Origin: Leptobacterium flavescens
Lineage (GTDB): Bacteria; Bacteroidota; Bacteroidia; Flavobacteriales; Flavobacteriaceae
Assembly (NCBI RefSeq): GCF_010671605.1
Contig: NZ_JAABOO010000001.1
Coordinates: 248,001-312,000, forward strand
Direction of reading: 5' to 3'
Length of the DNA stretch: 64,000 bases
Shown here: positions 23,608-33,800 of the stretch, piece by piece
How the letters are laid out: every line of letters begins with the position of its first letter
Position numbering within the stretch: position 1 is the first letter of the stretch
Program-made: the position numbers and the translations under genes
The notes under the pieces: generated by a model
The model's database searches: none
Told to the model about the DNA's origin: nothing
What the model saw: the letters and a program-made list of their open reading frames with translations, nothing else

Positions 23608-26600
23608 ATGAAAAAGCCATCACACATATCACATCCCCTGAAAAACCGTAAGGGAACCAGTCAGAAAACCCGTATCATTTCTGCTCTGTCCCCGGATTCG
23701 GCGCCTATTGATGGTAAAACCCTCGCCGATCGCTTGTTCCTGATCAGCTCATACGCAAGGCAAATCAATTTTTACGAGTACCGCAAGAATGATAGAGATG
23801 GAGAATACCAGGAATTAAGCCACTGGTTACCTTTCTTCAGGAATAGTCTTCCTTTTCAGTTGGCAGAGTTAAGCAAGACATCGGCAGACGCTTTGGAAGA
23901 GCAATTCCTCCTGCTGATCAGCGAGCTGAACGCAAACCCGTCTAAACAATCCCTGGAATCGGTTATGATCTTTATTCTCAATAAGATCATAAGTCCGACA
24001 GCCCTCCTCTCCAGAACGATTGAAGAAGCTGAAAACAGTTTCAGTATCCCGCTTAACGCCATTGTCAAATCTGCTTTTATAGAAGCTTTAAAATCTTATA
24101 TCTCTCTATACAATGCCAGTGCTACTTTTCTGTGCCTGGAAAAAAAGAATTTCTCAGATTATATGAAAGCTCCCTGGCAATTAAAGGTTCAGGAAGTTTT
24201 TGCCCTGGATCCCTGTATAAAACATTCAAAAAAAGGTAAAAAGGAAGCCTTTCTTAAAGCGGCAGATGTATTGAACACCCTTTTTGCACAGATGCTTAAA
24301 GGTTTTAGAGAAATTATTACTGCTTCACCCCAATATATTGAAGAGAGTTTATTACCTCTTAAGGAATCCCTCCAAAAAAGACATCAGCCTCATCTCGCTC
24401 TTTTATTCAGTTTCCTGGAATTATTTAATCACCTCCAGGGAAATATCAATGATCTCGGAAAAAAACATTTGGATTTCTTCTATGAGCGGGTCTTAAAAAT
24501 GATCCCTAAAGATGCTGTACCCGATAAAGCCCATCTTATATTCGAAATGGCCAAACACCTGGATGAATACCCACTACCGGAAGGCCTGCTTTTAAAGAAC
24601 GGAAAGGACGTAAACAAAGAGGATATCCAGTTTGCACTGGATCATGAAATTGTTCTGGACAAAGCACAGGTCAAAGAGTTGAAAACGCTTTCTCTTTACG
24701 ACGTGAGGGATAATGGAAACAGTTACATTGAAGGAGTTTATACCGCACCTGTGGCAAATTCTGCAGACGGATTGGGGAAGGCTTTTAAAAAAGATCAATC
24801 CCAGAACTGGTCCAGCCTTGGGTCTAAATACAGTAAATACATAGAGGAAGGTAAAACAATTGCCAATGAACATCCTAAAGCCCGGCTCGGTTTTGTGATC
24901 TCTTCTCCAGTCTTGTTACTGGAAGAAGGAAAACGTACTATTACCATCCGCTTAAATTGTCAGCTCCCCCAAAACAGTAGTCATACTACCCTGGAAATAA
25001 AAAATGAACTGGAAAGCCTTGTTACTCAGCCCATCTATCACCTGACAGATGACCTCATCGATAATTGTGCTGCTTCCCTGTCTCCGGAGGCTAAGCAATT
25101 TTTGAGGGATTTTCTCAGTAAAGAAAGTCCATATCTTATTGAAGACCTGAAGAAATTCCTCAGCGTTGAAGATCCTGTTAGTTGTGAACCTGTTTTTTCG
25201 GAGGTTGAAAAAAGAACATTATGCAATTGTCTTCAGCTTTCTTCCACGACCCTGAGTGAGCCGATATTTAATATTTCCTTTAGTGGTGAAAAAGATTGGG
25301 TTATTCCAAAACCAGGAAATATCACGGATATTAAGATCAACCTTCCCGCATTTCCGGAACTGGCTACGGATGGCGATCTGCAGTTCGAGATCAAGGTAGT
25401 TCTTGAGGAAGATGATCCTATGGTGGTATTTTACGATGAAAAGCAGTTAAAAGAAAAAATTCCGCTAAAAAAACCCTTCCCCCTGGTAAAAATTGAGGCT
25501 AATACCGGTATTAATATCAAAAAAAACATATTTGGTTGCGACGATCTTAGTGCGCCGCCCCCTCCCGGAGATCCCAACCGATGCTGCCTGAAAAAAGAAA
25601 AAAGATCTGAGGAAGAGATCAACGTTTCCCTTTATCATTTTCTGAAAGGTCTGACCCTGGTCGATTCAAGAATAGATGTTGAAGTATGTGAGGTAAAAAA
25701 TCTTATCGTTCAGAATGATGAGAATTTACAGGATGTGAATAAACCTGTCTTTCCTTTCGGCCCCCGGCCTAAGGTCGATTCTGCTTTCTACATCGGTTCC
25801 AGGGAGGTATTCTGCAAGAACTGGGAATCCTTCCGCCTTAATGTAAAGTGGAAAGACAGACCTGCCGATTTCAGCACTTACTATGAAGCATATAACCAGA
25901 ATCCGCCACCAACCATAGATGACTCCAGCTTTAGTGTTAAAGGAAGCGTCCTGGAGAGCGGAAACTGGGAGGAAGACGGTACCAAAGAGATGTTTACCCC
26001 CCAGGAAACCTTTCCGGGTTGTCCTGATATAGATGGGGTTACCTACGACAATGGTTATACCTGGCAAAGAGCCGATTTTGGAGCCAGCGCAGCAAATTAC
26101 GTGGTTAAGTCCATGCCTGTAGATCCTCTGGTGCCGCTCAATGTAAATTCCAGGAAAGCCTTTTTCCGGTTACAGCTAAAAGGAGAGGATTTTCAGCACG
26201 ACCGCTATGCTTTTGTACTTGCCCAGCAGATGTTCAAACTTGCCGATGTAGCCGATCTTATCAAATCGGCGGGGTTTATTACTCAGGTCGATCAGAGTTG
26301 TACACTTGCAACCCTCAATGAAGATCAGATAACGGACCTAATAAACGAAGTAGACGCCCAGGGAGGGTCAGGAGGAACCATTAACAACCTGATTATGGCA
26401 TTCCTTAAAGGAAGGATTTTCCCTCCGCCCATTATTAGAGGTTTGAACAATATCTCTGATGAATTACAGTCTAAAGTATGTGCTTTAAAAACACTCATTG
26501 AAAATATCACGGGAGGCGTGGATGTAGTCCTGCCCAATGAACCCTACACTCCTTTAATTAAATCCTTATCGGTAGATTATAAAGCTCATGCCACCAGGGA

Positions 26601-27885
26601 AGATATGGATATCGTTCATCTGTATCCGTTTGAAAACACCTCCAAATTCGAAGACATCGAAAAATCACCTACCCTATTCCCTTTTCTTAATGATGAGGGT
26701 ACCCTGTTTATCGGAATGGAAGATATACAGCCTGGAGGAAATCTATCTCTCCTGTTCCAGCTTGCAGAGGCCACGGCTGATTCCGAAAGGGACAGAGCAA
26801 AAATAAACTGGCACTATCTGAAGAATAATGAATGGATACTCCTGAAGCCACATCTGGATGTAATTTCAGATCATACCGATGGTTTAACCGTTTCGGGGAT
26901 CGTTACAATTGCCCTGCCTGATACTTTTTCAAAAACAGGCAGTACCCTGATGCCGGACAATCTATACTGGATCAAGGCATCCGCCGAAGAAAATGTTCAG
27001 GCGGTTGCAGAGATCATCGGGGTTCACAGTCAGGCCGCTAGAGCATCGGCCCATATGAGTGAGTTAAACGATAAGAACAGGCTGGATACAGCCCTGGAAG
27101 CGGGGAGTATTTCCAAATTGGTAGAAGGTGATTTCAGTGTTAAAAAAGTAGAGCAGTTATACGATTCATTCGAAGGGAGAAAACCGGAAGCTGAAGGTCA
27201 TTTTTATATCCGGGTAAGTGAACACCTGAAGCATAAAGGAAGAGGGATCATGATAGGCGATCACGAAAAGATCACCCTGGAAGGCTTCCCTCAGATCTAC
27301 AAGGTCAAATGCATCAGTCACACAATGGGGCTTTCCGCTAATGAATACCGCCGTGACCTGGAGGTTGCGCCCGGTTATATGGTTATTTGTGTTATTCCCG
27401 ATCTGAGCAAATTAAAGTCGGGAGATCAGTTAAAACCCAAAGTTCCCCTGAGCATTCTGGAAAAAATAGGAGATCACATCCGAAGTAAAACCTCTCCCTT
27501 TGCGCGGATCAAAGTGATGAACCCCAGGTATGAAGAAGTAAATGTATCGGTTTCGGTTCGGCTGCATCGCGGGAAGCCCGATGCTTTTTATGCCAAGAAA
27601 CTCAAGGAGGATATTACTCTTTTCCTTGCCCCGTGGGCAACAGGAAGTTCCGAAGACATCAATTTCGGGCAGGAAGTCCTCTTCTCCGATCTGGTAGGTT
27701 TTATTGAGCAACTGGACTATGTAGACTTTATCGTCAACCTCGAACTAGAAGGAGAATGCGATCAGAAAGGAGCAGTTATAAAACCCCTTACTGCAAGGTC
27801 TGTCCTCACAGGGGGTAAGATCTGTGTAAATATCAATAAAGAAAAATGTCCTGAACCCACAAATGAACAAGTAGAATTGATCTGA
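23608..27885 (+). CDS. Large baseplate wedge protein, gp6/Pvc11-like (1425 aa)
   Basis: A 1425-residue baseplate protein. The first ~330 residues are helical (LADRLFLISSYARQINFYEYRKNDRDGEYQELSHW is the usual opening of bacteroidete homologues). A beta-rich middle with Cys-containing loops follows. The C-terminal ~350 residues correspond to the gp6/baseplate J core (ARIKVMNPRYEEVNVSVSVRLHRGK, PWATGSSEDINFGQEVLFSDLVGFIEQLDYVDFIVNLEL). With the next gene it forms the wedge heterodimer. It is about the size known for Bacteroidota eCIS but longer than phage gp6, so the extra N-terminal mass probably decorates the baseplate. Only one base separates its stop from the next start. Confidence 0.88.
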   Translation: MKKPSHISHPLKNRKGTSQKTRIISALSPDSAPIDGKTLADRLFLISSYARQINFYEYRKNDRDGEYQELSHWLPFFRNSLPFQLAELSKTSADALEEQFLLLISELNANPSKQSLESVMIFILNKIISPTALLSRTIEEAENSFSIPLNAIVKSAFIEALKSYISLYNASATFLCLEKKNFSDYMKAPWQLKVQEVFALDPCIKHSKKGKKEAFLKAADVLNTLFAQMLKGFREIITASPQYIEESLLPLKESLQKRHQPHLALLFSFLELFNHLQGNINDLGKKHLDFFYERVLKMIPKDAVPDKAHLIFEMAKHLDEYPLPEGLLLKNGKDVNKEDIQFALDHEIVLDKAQVKELKTLSLYDVRDNGNSYIEGVYTAPVANSADGLGKAFKKDQSQNWSSLGSKYSKYIEEGKTIANEHPKARLGFVISSPVLLLEEGKRTITIRLNCQLPQNSSHTTLEIKNELESLVTQPIYHLTDDLIDNCAASLSPEAKQFLRDFLSKESPYLIEDLKKFLSVEDPVSCEPVFSEVEKRTLCNCLQLSSTTLSEPIFNISFSGEKDWVIPKPGNITDIKINLPAFPELATDGDLQFEIKVVLEEDDPMVVFYDEKQLKEKIPLKKPFPLVKIEANTGINIKKNIFGCDDLSAPPPPGDPNRCCLKKEKRSEEEINVSLYHFLKGLTLVDSRIDVEVCEVKNLIVQNDENLQDVNKPVFPFGPRPKVDSAFYIGSREVFCKNWESFRLNVKWKDRPADFSTYYEAYNQNPPPTIDDSSFSVKGSVLESGNWEEDGTKEMFTPQETFPGCPDIDGVTYDNGYTWQRADFGASAANYVVKSMPVDPLVPLNVNSRKAFFRLQLKGEDFQHDRYAFVLAQQMFKLADVADLIKSAGFITQVDQSCTLATLNEDQITDLINEVDAQGGSGGTINNLIMAFLKGRIFPPPIIRGLNNISDELQSKVCALKTLIENITGGVDVVLPNEPYTPLIKSLSVDYKAHATREDMDIVHLYPFENTSKFEDIEKSPTLFPFLNDEGTLFIGMEDIQPGGNLSLLFQLAEATADSERDRAKINWHYLKNNEWILLKPHLDVISDHTDGLTVSGIVTIALPDTFSKTGSTLMPDNLYWIKASAEENVQAVAEIIGVHSQAARASAHMSELNDKNRLDTALEAGSISKLVEGDFSVKKVEQLYDSFEGRKPEAEGHFYIRVSEHLKHKGRGIMIGDHEKITLEGFPQIYKVKCISHTMGLSANEYRRDLEVAPGYMVICVIPDLSKLKSGDQLKPKVPLSILEKIGDHIRSKTSPFARIKVMNPRYEEVNVSVSVRLHRGKPDAFYAKKLKEDITLFLAPWATGSSEDINFGQEVLFSDLVGFIEQLDYVDFIVNLELEGECDQKGAVIKPLTARSVLTGGKICVNINKEKCPEPTNEQVELI

Positions 27886-27886
27886 C

Positions 27887-30800
27887 ATGGAAGAATTAAC
27901 AGGAAATAATACAACGGTCATAACCCGGATAGATCCGGACATCCCGGAGTATCTCGATTTTAAGAAGCTTCGTAGAGAAGGTCTGGAACATATCGGGAAA
28001 CTGGCGGGTAAAATATGGACCGATCACAACGTTCACGATCCGGGAATTACCATTCTGGAAGTGCTGATATATGCATTAATGGACCTGGGATATAAAACCA
28101 ATCTTCCCTTTGAAGACCTTATTGCACAGGAGAAAGATCCCGGGGCAGACGATAATTTTCTCACTCCTCTGGATATCCTTACTATCAATCCAGTAACCAT
28201 AATGGATTACAGGAAACTCCTTTTGGAGATCCCCGAAGTAAAGAACGCCTGGTTGGAAATAGCAGAGCAGGAAATAGATATGTATGTCGATCCCACAGAT
28301 AATACTTTGACCTGTGTTCGAAATCCTAATTCGGTTATCCGGAAATGCGGAGGGCTGGTAGAGAACGAATACGGAGAACTGCATCTAAACGGCCTCTTTA
28401 AAGTGTGTATTGAAAAGGATATCGATCTGGTTAAAAATGAAAAGCAGGAAGAGGAGCTCATCGAAAAAGCAAGGCAGCTACTTAATAAGCACCGGAATTT
28501 ATGCGAAGATTTTGTAGAGATAAAGATCCTTAAGCCCCTTGATTTCGGAATATGTCTGGAAGTAGAGTTGCTTCCTGGTTTTGAAGGAGAAGGAATTTAC
28601 GGTGAGATCATAAAAAGAGTAAAGAATTTTATCCAGCCCGAAATAAAGTATTATACGCTGAATGAATTACTGGACAAAGGAAAAAATATAGACGAGATAT
28701 TTGCCGGGCGGTCTTACAGACTGGAAAGTTTCGGTTTTGTAGATACGGTAGAACTCGAAAAACTGGAAAGGCGAAAAGAGATCTATCTTTCAGACCTCTA
28801 TCATGTAATTTTAAGCATAGAAGGCGTTCGGAAAATTAAAAAGATCAACCTTAACGGAGGGCAGATCATCAATGAGCCCGCGCTAGACTGGGTTGAAGCA
28901 AATCGGATTCCGGAAGATTGTGTTCCGGTCTTCTCACTTGAAAATACATGTGTAGACCTGTACAGCCGGGAAGGCCTGTTAAAGGTAGATAAGGCCAAAG
29001 TGCACCGCAGCCTTTCTTTCCCCGGAAAATTCGAACTCCCTATGGCCAATCTCAATACCGAAGTGCCTAAAGGACTTTACAGAGAGGATCTGGACGAGTA
29101 TTATTCGATCCAGAATGATTTTCCGGTAGTTTACGGAATAGGAGAAGACGGTTTACCGGAAGAAGCAACATTAAAGAGAAAAACGCAGGCACTTCAATTA
29201 AAAGGATACCTGATGTTTTACGATCAGATCCTGGCCAATTATACCGCTCAGTTAACTCATATTCGTTCTCTTTTTTCTCTTAAACCGGAAGCCGAAAAGC
29301 AGGAAAATGAAAAACGTACTTATTTTACTCAATTACCGGATACCATTCCGGGATTGGAAGAACTCTTAAAATTCTACAAGGGAGATACAATCGAAGGTTC
29401 TGTTCTTGCCCTGCCGGTGCTGAACAATGACGAATGGAGGGCAGCATTGAATCGTCTTCAGGCCAATCCCAGGGCTGAACTGATCATAGATAATTTTTGC
29501 GGGGATAAAAAAAAATCGATAGACCCTTTTATTTTTCCTTCAGCGGGTATACGCTCTATCTACATAAATCAGCTGATCGACTCTTTCTTTAATGAAAACT
29601 ACAGCATTGAAATACTGTCGGATCGTTATGGTTATTTCTTTACGCTCTGCCCTCAATTACCGGATGATATTGTAGTGGTTGGTACCAAAAGGTATGCTTC
29701 GGTAAACGAGGCCAGGAATGAAGCCAAAAACACGGCATTCCTTGCTTCCCTGCAGAAGAATTATATGCTTATCAGTGATAAATCTGAAACCTCAGCGGCA
29801 GATAAACACTATTTTAATATTTCCTTTCATCCTATTTCCTATATCGATCTTATCAGGGAGCTAACCGAAAAGAAAGAGGAATATCTGGACAGGAGAAAGA
29901 AGTTCCTGGATCATTTACTTGCCAGGTTCGGAGAAGATTTTACAGATTATACCCTTTTACAATATCAGAGCAGGATAAATCACACTCATTTTGATGAAGA
30001 AAGGATCAATGATCAGTCTGCCTATATCAATGAATTTGCAACAATAAGCCGTAATCGTGGAAAGGCCTTTAACTACCTTCAAACTTCCTGGAATTCCGAC
30101 AATGTCTCCGGTTTTGAAAAACGCGTATCCCTGCTTTCGGGTCTTGATAATTATGAGAGACGTAACCTGTGTAATTTTGAAGTAATTCAATGTTTCAGGT
30201 TGTTACTGAAGGACAGGGCCGGGAATGTTTTTTTCAGAAGTAACAGGAGCTACGAAAGCCGGGAAGAGTTGCAGGAAATGGCAAAAAGGGTGCTGACTCA
30301 ATTACGGAGCCCCAGATTTTACAGAAGGCTGGAAAAAAGCATGAACGGATTTGATGCCCGTGTAATGAAAAGATTGTTTTCTAACCAGGCGTCCGAAGAA
30401 AATATAATTGTTTCTAAGTATCATTATCAACAGCAACTTGTACATCCTTCCGGCGAAGTTTCCATAATCAGTAGGAACAGAAAAATAAGCTCTGCCAAAC
30501 TGGCTAATGACAAAAAGGAAGAATTTATCAGTTCTATTAACAGGTCTTCCGAAGGAAAGCAAAAGGATTATCGTTTACTCCCTTTAAAGAGAAAAGATCA
30601 TTTCCTCAATGCAAATGCCTTTGATTGCAGAATAAAAACCCTTATCAGCTGGAAGTGGCATATCAGAGAAGCGGCTACCGGAAAGGTATTTTCAAGCGAA
30701 AGCACTTTTAAAGATAAGGATTATACCTGGGAAAATATGATAGACCAGGCCACACTGAAAGACTATCTTACCGAACACGATACAGCAGTCAGATGGAAAC

Positions 30801-33800
30801 TGAATGTATACGATAATGTTTCCTTTAAGGGGACAGGGCTTTATCCGGATGCCTATAAAGCGGTTACTGCCTGGAGGCAGGCAAAAACACTGGGGGCTTC
30901 TGCCAGGAATTATGAGTTCAAAAGAGATGGGAATTCTGTTTTGATCATTCTTAAAAATGAAAAGGGTAATCCAATTGCCACTACGGAGCGCCTTCGGCTT
31001 GAAGAACAGGAAACCGCCGCCGTCATAGAAAATTGTAGCAGGGTATTTGGTAACAGGAATACCAAGCCTGAATACGAGAAAGAAGCGGAGAAATTCGGTT
31101 TTAAGATCCCTTCCCGAAGTGAAGACCAAATGCTGGTGAGTTATTGTGTTTACAACAGTAAAACGGAAGCTCTTCAGCAGATCAAGGATGTATTTGTGCA
31201 GAGTATCAGTAAGAAGAACTACCTGCAATCGGGAGATCCCGGAAATCCGGAGTACAATTTTATACTAAAGGATAAATACAATTCATTTTTAGCCCTTCCT
31301 TCAGGGCATTTCGAAACAGCTTCAGACAGGGACAGGGCCCTTAATGCTGCTATCCGGTTTTTCAAAAAGGCAGAATTACCTGTTCAGGTTAAAGAAGAGC
31401 CCAGAAGATATGTATGGTCTTTACATGAAGATGAAAGCATCCTTCTTGATGCTTCTTCCGAATTCAGTTCAAAAGCCAGAGCCCAAAGCGATTTTGATAA
31501 AACCATCTGCAGGATGGCCGAGGAAAAAGATCCATCTCTTTGCAATCCGCATATCTATCAATTCAAAATTCACTCTACACCGGCCAGGTATCATTTTGTA
31601 TACGGGGACAGTAATGCACAAAACGAATTGGAGCCTCTGTTTATAAGCCTTGATTCCTTTGAAAAATACGAAATGGCGGAGAAGGCTTACACCTCCTTTG
31701 TCAAGAAACTTCCGGGACTGACCTTTAAGAAGATATCTGAAAAGAAGAAAACATATGAATTTGCACTTTTTGAACCTAAAAGCGAACTGCCGCTTGTAGT
31801 TCAATACAGAAAGGGACGCAAAAAAGCTTCTGCAGAAAGTGCCAGGGCGGTTACGAGCTATATTCAGCGTATCTACACTGCAGATCTCAAACCTAGAGAA
31901 GATTTTATAGCAGAAGAAATGGCCGAAAACCAGGACGGGCTCTATGAATGGAGGTTTTACAAAAAAAACGCCCCGTTAGCCAAAAGTCCCTATCTATGCC
32001 CTAACCGGGCGTATACAACACGGGTAAGGTCTGCCATTTGCGATATTATTCCCCCGGTTAATCTGAAAGAATGCCCACCGAAAGACAGAGTGGTCTGCCC
32101 TGAGAAAAATCCGAAAAAATATCACTATCAGGTGTGCTTCAAGGATGATCAGGATAATGAGTTTATCCTTATCAGTTATATTGGTTTTGACAGCTATGAA
32201 GAAGCTGAAAAGGCCTGGGAAAAAGATTGGTTAAAAATTATTGAATTAGCACGGGATCCCGAGCAATACGGGGTTGACGGGAAGATCAACCTCCGTGAAT
32301 CCTATAAAGCACCGGATGACAAAAGCTGTGATGATTCCTCATTCATAGCGGTTATTCCGGAAGAAATGCAAAGAAAATTACGGAGCGAAGGAAAAGATGT
32401 GATTCAGTATTATGTACTTCTGGCCAATATGTTCCCCATCTTTAAGGTAGATGATGAAGAAGACAAAGAATGTCATCAAAAATATAAATTCAGGGTAGTG
32501 ATCCCGCAGGACAGCTTCAGCTTTAAAAGTTGTCTGTACGCTTATCCCGGCCTGAATTCGGGCAGTGTTATCTGGGAAAGTACAGATTGTTACGAAAATG
32601 CCTTGCAGGCAATAGAAGCTTACCTTCATTTTTACAATCTGGCCGGGACCTCCAATAATTGCAGGATCCTTTGCGACAAGGGTAGATTCTATGTCGGTTT
32701 GATGGAAGTACTGGCAGAGAGTTCCTGCGATTTCCAATCTGAGGAAGAAGCCTGGGACGATCTGTTTCCTGAGAAACGGAATACCTGTAACGACTGTCCT
32801 CCCGGCGGGGTCAGGGAATTTGTATATGCCGCGGAAGACTGCAAAAACTATATCCCCTACTGCGATCAGAAATACTGGAAATTCAAGGTTGTTTCACCCT
32901 CCTATTATATCGTAGATCACAATTGCTATTACAATTCGGAATGTGAACGGGATGAGCAGATCAAGAACTGGATCGCCCTTTTGGAAAAGACCCAATGGTC
33001 CCGATATATAACCGGTTTTGGCAGAGCTGCTATCAGCGGAGTTTCTTCTTCTCAGTTGCTCAGCTATATTTCCTCTGTGAACATTCAGCAGGACAACCTG
33101 AGTGAGTTCTGTGAATTGGTTCATATAATACGGGAATGCCTGAAAATATGCACGGGAGACGAAAAAGACCTGGAAGAAGTAAAGGATTGCCTAAAAGATA
33201 AGCTCAGGGCCAAAAGCAGGCTGTTGAGTTTTATCGACCATCCGGCATTTACACTTGAGAACCTGATAAATATTGCTAATTACTTCCCTATCTACAAAAC
33301 AGAAAAAGGATATTGCTTCAGGCTTTACTGGCCGGAGAACGATAAGATCATTTCCGAGGATGGGCTTCAACCCTGTGGTTGTGAAGAGGAAAAACCCGGT
33401 AATCAGGAACAAGCCTGTAATGAAAAATATCCCTTTATCAGCAGTAATTGTTATTCCTGCTGTTCCGAAGCATTAAAGGCGTTTATTGAATTCTGTCGCC
33501 TCGCAACAAATAAGTCTTTAGGGATAGAATGTATAGCCAGGACAGAGTATGGTCCTTATTCTTTTCAGATTATCGACAAGAGTAAAGAACTGGCTTATCA
33601 TCCACAGCAATACAGCTGTTTCCAGGATGTTATGGATGCAATTGAAATTACAAAAGCCTGTGTTTGCGATACGGGAATGCATCTTCTGGAACATATTTTA
33701 CTGAGGCCGAAAACGGCGGAAGCCTGCAGGGAGATCATTCATGTTGATGAGGAAGGGAATCAGAAAGCCATAAATTGTTTGTTACCGATCTGTCCCGATT

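Noticed and set aside
30692-31228. 178-codon minus-strand ORF
   Set aside because: Lies wholly inside the giant Pvc12-like gene in the antisense frame.
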